A stretch of 64,000 nucleotides of DNA from Bimuria novae-zelandiae CBS 107.79 (Eukaryota > Ascomycota > Dothideomycetes > Pleosporales > Didymosphaeriaceae). Below are positions 33,820 through 45,562 of this stretch, one piece after another; position 1 is the first letter of the stretch; each line of letters begins with the position of its first letter. Location: positions 1,417,357-1,481,356 of the forward strand of contig ML976661.1 in the NCBI GenBank assembly GCA_010015655.1. Reading direction: 5' to 3'. The translations under genes were made by a program, and so were the position numbers. The notes beneath the pieces are model-generated. The model made no database searches. It was not told the origin of the DNA and saw only the letters and a program-made list of their open reading frames with translations.

Positions 33820-34238
33820 TGTTAGTATTGAACCTGCGCAACGCTCCTATAGCTTATATAGCTATATAGCTTGCCTGTGGTTTGTTGCGCTAGTCCTAAT
33901 TAGGCTAGTAAGGAATAAACCACGCTCAATAAATACTTCTCGCAATAGCCTACTTGTCAGGGACATTCTTAACCCCCACAAAAGGCGACCCTCGGAGATC
34001 CTCCGGATTTCTCTCGGGCCTCTACCGGAGCTGCCCCGGCTCAGTCACGTGGTGTAGTCTATATATTCCTCTATAGACCCTTTGACATCCGGCAAGGATT
34101 TGTCTAATATACACGTTTACCCTAATCCGAATTGCCTGCCACAAAGTGCCTCACACTACTACAAATAATTAATTACTACTATCCACACCACATCGTTGCA
34201 ACGAAGTCTTGATTCAACAGCGTATTACCGTATTAATA
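33820..34238 (+). repeat. Copia-1 3' LTR, interrupted by a solo LTR
   Basis: Starts TGTTAGTATTG and ends ATTAATA. It is colinear with the 5' LTR except for the insertion at 33955-34155 plus a 5-bp duplication. Confidence 0.9.
33955..34155. mobile_element. Un-mutated solo LTR inside the Copia-1 3' LTR
   Basis: 201 bp from TGTCAGGGACATTC to GTGCCTCACA with TG..CA ends, flanked by CTACT (33950-33954 and 34156-34160). It has normal GC and keeps its CA dinucleotides, in strong contrast to the DNA around it. No matching internal element occurs in the window. Confidence 0.9.
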
Positions 34239-34906
34239 ATTTCTTACTAGTATTTAAACTTATGTTTTTTAACGTATTTTAGGAAGAGAACTACTAAAAA
34301 GCTTTTAAAATATTAAGGCTTATTTCTTTAATATAGTAAAGGTCTTAAATTAACTTAATATATAATTATATACTTTACTAGAACCTTTCCCCTTTACTAA
34401 CTTATAGTAGTTAAAGATCTTAAGTAATACACATAAATTTAGCTCTTAGTTAAGACTAGTACTTAAGTCTATTAGAAGATTATTAGTTACAGCCTTTATT
34501 AAGTTCTTATAACTAGTTAAGGGCGCTAAACTAATACTATACTAAAACGCGCTTTAATCTACCTATATCTCTAAGCTTAAAGAGTAGTTAAATATAATAA
34601 CTAAAAGGAAATCGCGTAAGAGGAAGTAGCTCTAGAAAAGTAGTACCTTAGAGTATAGTAAAGTAGTAAATTAAGTAGCTGTAAGGCTATTTTTAACTAC
34701 GCAGTAGTCTAAGAAAGCTTATAATAAAAGTAGTTAAAATAGGGCGCTAGCAACTTAATATTACTATAAAATATATAGAGAAACTAGACATAATGCGCGA
34801 ACCTATAGGCAGGTTAAGGAGGTAACTTCTAAATTAGAAGCTAGTACGTAGTATATATTTTTAGATAGTAGTAGTAAAGAAATTAATTCTAGGTAACATA
34901 AGACAA

Positions 34907-34964
34907 TCGTGCTAAGTAAAAACCGCCCGCTCGGTGGTGCCGCCCGCTCGGTGGTGAAACACGT
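34907..34964 (-). repeat. Right terminal inverted repeat of Pogo-1
   Basis: Reverse-complement partner of 17906-17963, with both 17-bp subunits intact and less RIP damage than the left copy. TA follows at 34965-34966. Confidence 0.9.
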
Positions 34965-34974
34965 TAATTTTTTT

Positions 34975-35455
34975 TAGTAATTTACTAGTATTCTAAGCAA
35001 ATAGCTTTACTACTATTAGTCGCTAGTTACTTGCACCGAGATGGCATCTTAGAAATTAACCTACGTATTTCTGTAAGCGTAATCATAGCCTATTCTTATA
35101 CAAGAATCTCCTTAAGATGCTGCTTTATACTATCCCATATAGTCTTGGGCGGCAGGGGACTGTTAAGACGTCTTTTTACGCGTTATTTAAGGATAAGCTA
35201 TACGCCTTCTTGTAAATTAAGATCCAGTAACTAGCCTAAATAGAGTAGTGTACAGATCTAATTTACATCCTTAAGCTTTCTAGAGACATTGTTAAAGGAC
35301 TTTATGCCATAAGATAGGTTATTATCCTTCTATAGGAGCCATTCCCGCTGCTCTATTATAGCACCTATACGAGCCTGTTATACAGCGTCTATATACGACG
35401 GTAATATATGCTCTATATAGTACTCTTAAGTTGTATAATAGCCACTAACGTCTCC
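34975..35455 (-). pseudogene. Tc1/mariner transposase remnant (DDE_3), C-terminal half
   Basis: Read on the minus strand from about 35,455 to 34,975: 'GDVSGYYTTQEYYIEHILPS', then 'KDNNLSYG' (second catalytic Asp region, F-x-Q-D-N-A-P-x-H in relatives) near 35,320, then 'LNLQEGVQLILKQRVKRRL' (D-L-N-P-I-E-x-x-W region; the Pro-Ile-Glu and Trp codons are altered) and 'SKMPSRCK' at the end. Pogo-1 is inserted at a TA just behind the C-terminus, and Copia-2 cuts off the N-terminal half. Non-functional. Confidence 0.7.
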
Positions 35456-38369
35456 CTTAATAGCTAAAGGGTATTTAATATAAGAGGAAGAACTGCGTTA
35501 ATTTCGCTATAGTAAAAATAACCTACATATATATACGTTAGATCCAGCCAAGAGTCTAGGCATGGAACCTAATAGAATCGTACCGTAACACACCCCCCCA
35601 GCTTTAGTGGACAACAAAGCTAACTTCTTATTAATACTAGATAAAAAAGTCACTAGGCTCTAGTATATTATTACTAGTAAATAATCCCTTTAGGTACTTT
35701 ATAATATCTATAAGGCCTAGCTATTTAATAAAGTTACTGTGTTTCTGTTAAATAAGTGTCTTTATAAGGCTATTAGTAGGTATCTAGTTTATAAGTTTCT
35801 AATTAATTTATAGCCTGCTAACCTCTACTTCTTATTATAGCTATATTTAGTAAGTATCTATATACTTTAGCTTTATGTAAGGCCTATCCTTAGCCTTGTT
35901 GATAATCCCTATAGTCTATTAATTATTATAGTATAGAGTAGGCAGGATCTTTAGCTAAAAGCGTATATAATTAAATACCTTATTTTACTATTTTATCTTA
36001 CTACTAATAATTAATAGAGCGAGTAACTTAGCCTTAGTAGTTAATTTTATAACTAAGCGTTATAAGATTAATTTTTAGTTAATTAGTAGTCTATATAGCT
36101 TAAATAAGTAGCATTATAAGCTTTAACGCATATTAGGATTATTAGTATATGCTATATTAGATGCTCTATAGAATAGTGGCTCTATTCTAGCTCTAGGATT
36201 ATCCTTAGGCGACTTATAGAGATATGTCGTATTCTCTATACCTAGCCATAAGGCTCTAATCGCAAGATAATTTATGCTAACTAAATATCGCTATATATAT
36301 TTAGTAGCGTTTAAATATTTCTATCCTAAATTCTATAAGTGTCATGCTAGTACTAAGTACGCGCGAGCAACGTCAGGCTATGTAAATATTAAAATATAGG
36401 CTAGTAGGCCTACTAGTTACTAATATATATAGGTATATTAAGAATTTAGTTCCTTAGTATTTAGAGCTAGATAATTCTTAACTAGCGGCATAATAGGATA
36501 GACCTTAGTCTATATAAAGTTAAACTTCGTTATAATCTTATTAATAAAGAAATCTTAAATTAGCTAAATTTTTCTTTTTAACTAATCCCTTATAATTTAT
36601 ATACTAAAGGACTATTTTAGTTTTTTTTTAAATAGTATAGCTTATATCTAGCTCGTAGGCTTCGTTTAAACTAACTATAATATATTAAATTATTTAAGTA
36701 TATAAGAACTATAATATTATTAATAAAAAAAAAATTAGGGTTTTACTAGTAAATAAGCAAGGAGCTTCCTTAACTAGAGTGCTCTTTAGGTACTTATACT
36801 AAAAAAGTAAAGTATTATATAAGCTATAAAGTACGCGCTTAAGCTCTAGTAACTTACTAAGTTAATTTTTAAATCTATTAGGCGTGCGTATATAGATTAG
36901 ACAATTAAGGTAAGTATTTAGGAAGGCATTTAGAACGTTATACTAATAAGTATATAGCCTAAAGGCAACTAATAGAGTAATTAGGAAGTAGAATACGCGT
37001 ACTACTAGTGTTACTACGTAGGTGTCTCCCTAGTCTTCCTATAGATTCCTCTAACTACTAGTCGTGCCTTAAACTTATAAAGGAAGCTATCCTAATTAAA
37101 CTTATATATAAATACTTATATAAGTAGTAGCACTTTATCTTATATAGTCGCCTAAGTAACTATAGTCTTACTAAAACACCCCTTACTTTATAGCTATTAA
37201 GCTCTGCGCTAGTAGCTATACGAAATTCTACGCTAAATAGGTGCATCTCTAGGTTCTTCCATCGCTTTGGTGGAGGCGGCAGTTAATCGCGATGTAATCT
37301 AGTTCTGGGAAGCTTACTAAGTAGCTTCTCTAGCGCGAATAGGTTAATAGCCACAGCGAATATAGCGAAGTAGTTTCTAGGTGTCCTGCTATTTCTGCGC
37401 CTGCTACTAGATATAATATAGCTAGCGTTAATATTATTACTAATCTTATCTAGTCTGTACGCATTATTTAAACGTTAATTTAGCACTTTATTTCTTTTTA
37501 TTAGTAGTTACTAATCGCGAGGGAGCTCCTCGTTATTTACTATTTAATTAAACTACTAATTTCTAACTAATATTTAATTATTACTTAATATAGTACTAGG
37601 TTTTAGCGTATTTTTTTGTATTAAAAGTCCCCGCTAGTTTCTTAAACTAACTTTAACTATTTTAATTATTTACTACTAGTATAATAGCTTGCTTAGACGC
37701 TGCGCTTTATCGCTATTTTTATTTTTTATTATTAATATATTTCTTTATATATTATTTTAAGTTATAAGAGATAGCTAATTAATTTCTAGATTCTTAGACT
37801 TATTTAACTTTTTAATATCTAGTACTATTACTACTCTACGTAGCGCCTCCTTCTTAGCATATACCTCGTTAGTAGTGTATAGTTTTAAAAGCATAAGGAT
37901 CACGTCTCTAGTCCCAATAACTCTACCCAGTGTTAGTATCCAAATGTGATAGATATTTATTAAATCGTATCTAACTAGGTATCTTATTAAAACACGAGAT
38001 TATAGCTTTTCTTTACGCTTTATTTACTAATTAAGGACGTACGTACGTGCTCCTATAATACTAAACTAAGCTACTAATAGCTTTATACTTCTAATAATTT
38101 AATAGGGCGTTTACTAGTTAAGCAATTTAGTAGGTATATAATTAAATAGATAGATAGCTATTATAACGTATTTATTTAATAGCTTCTTTAGTAAGTTTAT
38201 TTTAAGCCTAATAGCTCTTATATAAATAATAAATAAGTAGCTAGCTTTTTTTTTATTAAACTATTCTGCTTCTTTATATATTTTATACGCGGTTTAACAA
38301 CAGTCCTTAGGTTATTAAAGACACTAGTAGCTTAGAATAGCCTTATTTACTATTAAGTTATACGATAGC
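35456..38369 (-). mobile_element. Copia-2 (minus strand), 3' portion with probable LTR at its left end
   Basis: The body is Copia pol read right to left (see next entry). At the left end, a purine-rich tract on the coding strand just right of 35,592 is followed by TGTTACGGTACG, the expected start of a 3' LTR that would cover about 35,456-35,591. The inner LTR end is not sharp. The element is interrupted at 38,370 by Gypsy-2 and seems to resume at 45,563. Confidence 0.6.
35620..38369 (-). pseudogene. Copia-2 pol: integrase C-terminus, reverse transcriptase, RNase H
   Basis: Minus strand. Near 38,000 is the integrase C-terminal region ('SYNLVF..DT.LDTIQ'). Reverse transcriptase near 37,280-36,740 begins 'LPPPPKRWKNLEMHLF', followed by a run matching the Copia fingers/palm ('VLNAFLNTYLNCLIYIRTPN', 'LLELKRVLYSLYNTLL', 'LFTSKTLIFFLLI'). 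RNase H near 36,200-35,650 has a 'KLTTKAKLLALSIIAS' block like the Copia T-T-K-A-E-L-L motif. Stops stand at Gln/Trp codons throughout. This Copia is a different lineage from Copia-1 and Copia-3, whose catalytic box is QTDDT. Confidence 0.75.
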
Positions 38370-38544
38370 TGTCACGAGTCGTAGGTCGAGGGCCCTCGAC
38401 GGCCCTAGTCCGCTCTAGACCGGCGCTATTCGGGCCTTCCGCCTATCTACTTCCCTCGCCGCAGCCCTTCTCTTCCCTCTCTAAGGGATCGCCTTAGTAC
38501 TGTGGATAGACTGAGTCGCCCGTAGTAAGGGCGCTTTTTTTACA
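38370..38544 (+). repeat. Gypsy-2 5' LTR
   Basis: 175 bp, GC-rich and hardly mutated. Nearly identical to the solo LTR at 47899-48071. Confidence 0.93.
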
Positions 38545-38649
38545 ATACGATCCCTTACCCCCTCATATCTAATTCACCTGTACGATAGAATCGACACGAA
38601 GAGTTACCCGCCAGACCTTAAAGATAGCAAGAGACCCTTAAAGCAGGTT

Positions 38650-41600
38650 ACCACTCGTAGGACCCTCTAAACAAGAGCCTCTAATAGTTATAACGCCTAT
38701 AGAAGACCTAACAACACCTATAGACCTAGAGGAAGACCCCCCTGCCGTTATAGGTAGTAATAATAACTAATAATTAAAGGAAGTTACTTTCTAAGAACGC
38801 CTAGGCGTGCTATAGCTCTAATAACGTATTTAGGAACTAGAGGCCTCCCTAATAGCAGAGCGTCACTAATCTAAAGACAAGACCTTAGTTAAGAACGAGA
38901 TAATAACTACCAGCATCTCTAATAACTCCCTAAAGCCCGAGGAGGGTCACGGTAACCTAAACAAGGCTAAAGACATAAGTAACAACCTATTAAGTAATAG
39001 CTTAATAGAGGACGCGTCCTTAAGCTTTAATAATACTAGTTAAGACTAATCTAAGGCCTCTAGAAGCATCCGACGCCCGCGAAAAAAGGATAGATAAGGC
39101 CAGGCCCACACTAGCCGCGACAAAGAACGTTAAATCTAAATAGTAGCTACTACCCTAGACGCATAGCTACTAAAGCCGCTAGAACCCCCTTAATTTAAGA
39201 GTAGGGGTCGCAAGGAACTAAACTTATAGAAGAGGGCCTATAAGGACTATATTAACTTCTTACTTACCCTTAAAACTAATAAAGCGTAGGTTAGGTTCGC
39301 AGTAAGATACTTAGGAGATACATAACGTAACTACTAGAACTAAACAGTCGCTAAGATCCTAGAGCAGAAGCGACACAGGAAAGTTACCTAGGACCTTTTA
39401 TAGCAGACTATAGTAGACTCCCTAAAATTAGCCTAGGAGCGAAAGAGTGCCGCTCGCTAAAGGATTAAGGCAGCTAAATAAGGCAAGAAGACCCCTACAG
39501 AACTCCTTAACTACCTTAAGGACTAATAGGAGGAATGCGACCTAGAGAAGACCTTAGATAATAATAATAAAGACTATATTAATAACTTCTACACGGCACT
39601 AGACAAGAAAATCTAAGAACGCCTTAAATAGTAGCCACGTAAATAAAAGAGCCTCTCTTACTTAAAAGTAAAGGTAAATATATATTAGCAAGCGTTAAAA
39701 CCTTATAAGTTAAAAAAATAACACACATATAATATTAATAATAACTTCCTTAACAAGCTAGCTAACAAAAGGCGCGATCGAAAGTAATTTAGGTTAAATA
39801 ACACAAGACTATACTAGAGACGCCACGATAGCGACTATCGCGATAAGGACAATAAGAAGAAGGCTTAGGTAATAGAGGATAAGAATAAGGACTAATACTT
39901 TTACTATTATAAACTAGGCCATTATAAGGCGTCCTGTTTAAAGTACAAGGCCGAGGCGGGGAAAGACAAGCTGTAGACTAGGAGGCCTAATAGTCTATAG
40001 ATAAGGTTAACTATAATAAGGGTTAATAACAACTAGTCGTAACTATAAGAACCCCTAAGGATAGGAGCGATAGCTTACTAATCGCGCTAGACGGTAAAGT
40101 ATAGCACGAGGATAACTAATAATAGATTAAAGCCCTAGTAGACTACGGAACCAAAGCGAATTTCGTTAGTAGTAATCTAATAAAGTAGTTAGGGGTTATA
40201 GTAATAATAATAAAAGGCAAACGCTACGTGGCGCGAAATAAACAAGACTTAGGCGTTTTAGGCCAGGCGAAGCTCCCCTACACTATTATAGATAGTCGTG
40301 GTAAAACCGAGAGCGGTAGTTGCCTGTTTATAGTTAGTAATATTAGTGGATTCGACATGGTCCTAGGAATGCCCTGGCTAGTAGAATAAAACCCTATCGT
40401 AAACTTCTATAATAAGACTATCCGCTTCGCCCATGGGAAGCGCAAATGGACTAAAATCTCTACTAAATTAGTAAAAGAGTTCGCTGGCACGGCTAAAGAT
40501 ATAGTAAATAATTATTTTATTATATATGCCACCCTGAAGGACACATTAGAAGGCCCACCTAGGACGCTACCTAAAGAATACTAGGGATAGTAAGAAGAAG
40601 CCTTCTTTAAAGAAGCCGCAAGTACCCTTATTAACCATGGCCCCTATAAGATAAAAATTAATATCGAGGAAGGTAAGGAAGTGCCTTTTAGACCACTCTA
40701 TAGTTTATTAAAGTTAGAGTTAGTAGTTCTGCGCGACTATATCTAGAAGAACCTTAAATAGGGCTTTATTTAACTATCGCAATTAAGCGCTAGGGCACTA
40801 ATCCTTTTTATAAAGAAAAAGAATAGAGGCCTCTGCCTCTACGTCGACTATAGGGGACTAAATGCAGTTATAATAAAGAACTAATACTTACTTCCCTTAA
40901 TATAGAAATCCCTTAACCAACTAGGGGATGCCCAGATCTACACTAAACTAGACCTAAGGGACGCCTACCACCGCGTCCAAATTAGGGCAGGAGATGAATG
41001 GAAGACGGCCTTTTAAATAAGGTATAAATAGTATAAATACATAGTAATGCCTTTTAGCTTAATAAACGCGCCTGCGACCTTCTAAAGCCATATTAATAAC
41101 ACACTATTAGACCTTCTTAATATCTACTATATTGTGTACCTTGACAATATCCTTATCTACTCTAAGACGAAGGAGGAACACATCTAGCACGTTTAGATAG
41201 TGCTAGAACGCCTTATTAAACGCCAGCTATACGCCAAACTATCTAAATGCGAATTCCACACACGTAAGGTAGGATACCTAGGCTTTATAGTATCCCTAGA
41301 CAGCGTAGAGATAGAGGAGGACCGCGTCGCCTCTATAAAAAATTAGCCTAAACTAAACTTAGTCTAAGCAGTTAGGATCTTCTTTAGCTTTACTAACTAC
41401 TATTAAAGGTTTATAAAAGGATTCTCTTAAGTGGCGGCACCCCTTTACGCCCTAACAAGAAGGCTAAAGGGAGCCACTAAGGGCAGACAGTAATAGAGAC
41501 TTAAGGAATTAGTTATAATAAGCCTACTAAAGCAGGCTAAGGCCTTCTTCTACTAGCTAAAAGAGAGCTTCATGCGAGGGCCCTTACTAGCCCACTTTAA

Positions 41601-43992
41601 CCCTAAAAGACCCTTAAGAGTGGAAACCAACGCTTTAGGTTTCGCGATCTTAGGTATCTTAAGCCAATCGTAACTAGATAAATATAAGAAGCTATAATAG
41701 CACCTAGTTACTTTTTATTCGCGCAAGATAAACCAGGTAGAACGAAACTATAACACGCATAATAGCGAGTTACTAGTAATTATTAAAGCTTTTAAGTATT
41801 AGCGATACTACCTAGAGGGTGTTAATAAGAAGGTTAAGCTTTTAACTAACCATGCCAACCTGCAAGGGTTTATGTCTATAAAAGTCCTAACTAAATAATA
41901 GGCAAGGTGGGCTAAATAGCTTGCAACATTTAATTTTAAAATTAAATACTATCTAGGAAGGACAAATCCTGCTAATAGACTATCGCGGAGACCCGACTAC
42001 GAGTTAGAGGAGGAAATAAGCTTAGGCGGGATAGGCAGTTCCTAGCAAAAACTCCTTAAGGCCCTATAGTATAAGTTATAGCTAAAAGGTAACGCTTTGG
42101 ACGAAATAGGTATGGCAGGTAGCCTATAGCCACCAAAGCAGGCAGGAAGCCCTAGACTAGTAGTAGTAATAAGGGTCGCTAGACCTAGAACGTTAGTAAC
42201 TAAGGAGGCAGTAGTAAACAATTTAGCAAGCGCTTACCCTATAGTAGAGCTATTAAAGAGAAATAGCCAGGGGGACGAAACTATAGAACGAATCCTCTAG
42301 TACCTCTAAGGGCCAGAGATGGCAAAGCCGGAATGGCTAAAGCGCTAGATAATTAGACTGGCCAACCTATTATAGTACGAGAATAGGCTATACGTGCCAC
42401 CTCTAGTAAGGATACACGTCCTTTAATAATACCACGATAACCCCCTTACGGGCTATTTTAGCTTTACTAGGACCTTAGAGCTAGTGCTGCGAGAGTTCTA
42501 GTGGCCTAGTATCTAATAATACGTAAAGAACTACGTCTAGACCTGTTAAGCATACTCTAGGGCGAAACCTGTCTAATACGCAACGCACGGCCAACTTAAT
42601 AGTCTATTAGTCTTAAGGGGTATCTAGAAGGACATTATTATAAACATAGTAATAGATCTACCTAAGAGTAAATCTAGAGCCTATTGTTATAATAGCATCC
42701 TAGTAATTATTAACTAGTTTTCTAAGATGGTACACTACATCCCTACGTAAAAGGACCTAAAGGCAGTAGAGCTAGCTAAGGTCTTTAGGAGAAAGGTTCT
42801 GCGCCTACACGACCCTCTAAAGTTAATAGTTACGGATAGAGGTAGCCTATTTGTATTAGCTTATTAGAGAACCTTTACTTAATGTTTAAGAACTAAGTAA
42901 CTCCTCTTTACTACCTTCCACCCGTAGACAGATAGACAGACAGAATAATAGAACTAAACGCTTAAATAGTACCTTCGAGTGTTCTATAACTACGAATAAT
43001 CTAATTAGGCGGACCTTCTATCTAAAGTAGAATATTCGTATAATAATAGCATCTATAGCTCTACAGGAGTATCGCTATTTATTATAGTATATAGCCTAAA
43101 TCTACTAATAATAAACCTACCCCGAGAAGTATAGCTACGCGGGTCGGTACCTACGGTAAGGGCTAAAGCGGCAGTTCTAGCCTAGACTAGGGCCTAGATA
43201 ACCTAAGCGATCCTTAGGGCACAGGCGTACTAGGCGACGTAGTACAATAGGAAGCATAAGGCCTAAACCTTTATAGTAGGGGACATGGTATACCTCGACG
43301 CTCGCAATATATAGTTAACTAGGCCTAAGAAGAAACTTAACTATAAGTCCTAGGGTCCTTATAGGGTAAAACGGCGAATTAGTTAATAGGTATATAAGCT
43401 AGAGCTGCTAAAGGACTTTAATATTCACCTAGTATTCTATATATCTCTCCTAAACTAGGCAGCCCTAGAAGAACTGCTATAATAAGAGTAAAGCCCGCCT
43501 AAGGTTATTATACCACAAGCAAGGGAAGATATATACCTAATTAAAGGAATTAGATCTAGGGTACTCTAGGACGGAGAATAGCTATATGAAGTTAAGTGGA
43601 AAGGATATAATAGCGATAAGAACTAGTAGTTATCTATAGAGAAAATCTCTAAAGGGGCGATAAAGCAGTTCCTAAAGGGCTTAGACAAGGAAACTAAAGG
43701 TCGCCCTAGATAAGAGCCCAAGAGGCGGGGTCGCCCCTCTAGAGAAGGAGGAAGACAGCACTCGATAGTAATTAGTAATAGATTACCCTAGAGAGTACAC
43801 TTTATAGGCTACGAAATACTAGACTAAACAGGGTAGAGGATTCTTAAATAGACTAAAGACTAAAACGAGCTATCTAGGCCCATTTACGCCTCTCGGGGCC
43901 TAACAGAGGCTCACAAGCCTATTCGGACTGTACCTAACGCGATTATAACTAACCGAAACCTAATTAAAACTGCCTAAGGGTATAGAACGTGA
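38650..43992 (+). pseudogene. Gypsy-2 gag-pol with C-terminal chromodomain, RIP-degraded
   Basis: One mostly continuous frame with stops at Gln/Trp codons. gag is rich in D/E/N/K. A CCHC knuckle near 39,895-39,945 reads YFYYYKLGHYKASC, with the leading Cys pair lost. Aspartic protease is near 40,140 ('LVDYGTKANFV', expected D-x-G). Reverse transcriptase is near 40,680-41,300, with the YLDD box now YLDN near 41,140. RNase H is near 41,620-41,990. The integrase zinc region is near 42,430-42,560, with its core to about 43,100. A chromodomain near 43,590-43,690 reads 'YEVKWKGYNSDKN'. The frame closes at TGA 43990-43992, overlapping the end of the antisense frame by about 20 bp. Confidence 0.9.
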
Positions 43993-45100
43993 ATAAAATC
44001 TAGACACCGTTAATAGGGGCAGGAATCCCTAGATTGTACTAGATAACCCTCTTAATTAGTTAGGCGCTTAGACTCGTAGGCTTGCTAGAAAGTCTCTTAA
44101 CTACCCTTACTCTTAATCTTCTTCTTTACTTCCTCCGCGAGGAAGTCCAGCGTGGCTAGGATACTAGCCTTAAACGCTAACTACTCTAAATTAGTATTAA
44201 TAACCTAGGATTAGGGTTAAGGACCCTTACTAACTTAGGAGCAACCTTCTTACGCCTAGGGGTAAGAGCACTAGTAGTAACTAAGGAGGTTAAACTACCC
44301 CCCTCTATAGTAAAAGCTTTCCTCTTCCGCTTCTCCTTAATAAAGAGGCCTACCACCGGAATAATCTCCTTAGGAGGCCAGGTGTCATAACCCGAGTAGT
44401 AGGGGGTTAACGGGTTTCCGCAGAATTTAGATCTGGTGGCCCTATGCGACTTAGTCTAGATAACCCTTAATTATACTAAATAATACTTATATAATAATAT
44501 TACTCTATTCTGTCTCTAGTACCTGCGCGGTGGCCTTCACTAATACCTTATTTAATCTAGAGAGGTCGATCTTATTATATATATACGTATTAATTTAGCT
44601 CGAGCGTAGTATAAGGGTAATTAGGGTACTTAACACGTTCTCTAAGTTGTCTTCGGGTATCTACTACTAATTAGCCTTAAAACCCCTACATAACCCTTAA
44701 AGCGCCGACTTACCTACTAATAATTTCTACTACTATTATAGCAGGCATCGCAGCGGCAGATCGAATTATAGTCCTTTAAATCTATTAGGCCGAGATTAAT
44801 ATATACTACCCTAAACTAGACACGACGCATCTCCTTAACCTAAAACTAGTAGAGTTTTATCTTCTTATAATTAGACTACTTAAGGCTATCTAGGATAATA
44901 GGAAGGTAGGTATAGTATAGGTTAATAGTACTAATCGCGCTCGCACGCGCCTTATTAACTAGGGCCTTAAGGATAGTGTTCGCGGTACTTATAGTGCTAA
45001 ATAGCGTGGGTATATCTAGACAAAGTCCGAAGGTTGCTAAAGAGGGCGGTAGAGAAGTAATAAGTACAGGAATAACTTAGTAGGCCTACACTAGGTTAGT
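43974..45100 (-). pseudogene. Antisense accessory reading frame of Gypsy-2
   Basis: Minus strand, between pol and the 3' LTR. Legible blocks, in order: 'LATFGLCLDIPTLFSTISTA' and a helical stretch (about 45,060-44,820), 'DYNSICRCDACYNSSRN' with a C-x-C-x2-C group (about 44,770-44,730), a charged block near 44,650-44,530, and 'WPPKEIIPVVGLFIKEKRKR' to 'LDFLAEEVKKKI' (about 44,390-44,120), ending at the stop 43974-43976. The blocks lie in more than one frame, so introns or decay must be assumed; a possible intron starts at GTAAGT near 44,715. Codon patterns (stops only at Gln-like positions within blocks) suggest former coding. No family is recognised. Confidence 0.4.
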
Positions 45101-45383
45101 CTACCTTTACGACCCCCAAATTTGGAGCGGCTAGGTACTAAAATAGGGGGCATCTAGGGTTAGGCACCCTAGACTGCCATAGATTGGCCAGGTCGTACTT
45201 ACGGGTTAGGGAGCCTCCGGGATAAGGTAAGCCGCCGAGTAGAGAGTAAGAACAAGGGTTTTAGGCCTTAGTGTAAGCTTAAGATTTAGCTTACGTTATT
45301 AGCTTACGTAATACGTAAGATCTAATTAGGCTAGTTATTACGTGCTTATTCTCGCGGTCGAGACCCTTAAAGAAAAGAGTCTT

Positions 45384-45557
45384 TATCACGAGTCGTAGGT
45401 TAAGGGCCCTTAATAGCCCTAGTCCGCTCTAGACCGGCGCTATCCGGGCCTTTTGCCTATTTACTTCCCTTACCGCAGCCCTTCTCTTCCCTCTCTAAGG
45501 GATCGCCTTAGTACTATGGATAGACTAAGTCGCCTGTAGTTAGGATACTTTTTTACA
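45384..45557 (+). repeat. Gypsy-2 3' LTR
   Basis: 174 bp, clearly more transitions than the 5' LTR. Confidence 0.93.
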
Positions 45558-45562
45558 ATAGC

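Larger units (their letters stand above)
27810..34238 (+). mobile_element. Copia-1: Ty1/Copia retrotransposon inserted in Pogo-1, with two solo LTRs inside
   Basis: Flanked by the 5-bp duplication ATTTC (27805-27809 and 34239-34243). The left LTR is 213 bp. The right LTR is 419 bp, which is 213 bp once the 206-bp insertion at 33955-34160 is removed. The body also holds a 458-bp solo LTR at 28403-28860. Original length about 5.76 kb. The element has lost almost all CpA. Confidence 0.93.
17906..34964 (+). mobile_element. Pogo-1: 1847-bp pogo DNA transposon split by three nested insertions
   Basis: The outer inverted repeats at 17906-17963 and 34907-34964 match over about 58 bp and are flanked by TA (17904-17905 and 34965-34966). 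Between them the element's own DNA survives in four pieces: 17906-18382, 25312-25773, 27623-27804 and 34239-34964. Removing the inserted elements and one target-site copy each leaves exactly 1847 bp, identical in length to intact Pogo-2. The pieces read in order as one transposase: N-terminal HTH region (about 18,160-18,380), 'NFDETSF' with the first catalytic Asp (near 25,410), 'LNSYKSQ' around the second (near 25,760), and a C-terminal basic region with a remnant zinc knuckle 'RHNARTY' (near 34,795). Heavy RIP; non-functional. Confidence 0.9.
38370..45557 (+). mobile_element. Gypsy-2: chromovirus LTR retrotransposon inserted in Copia-2
   Basis: 7188 bp, LTRs of 175 bp (38370-38544) and 174 bp (45384-45557), starting TGTCACGAGTCG (TATCACG on the right after a G-to-A change) and ending TTTTTACA. 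The target duplication ATAGC flanks it (38365-38369 and 45558-45562). gag-pol is on the plus strand, with a long 1.4-kb segment between pol and the 3' LTR holding an antisense reading frame. Confidence 0.95.
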
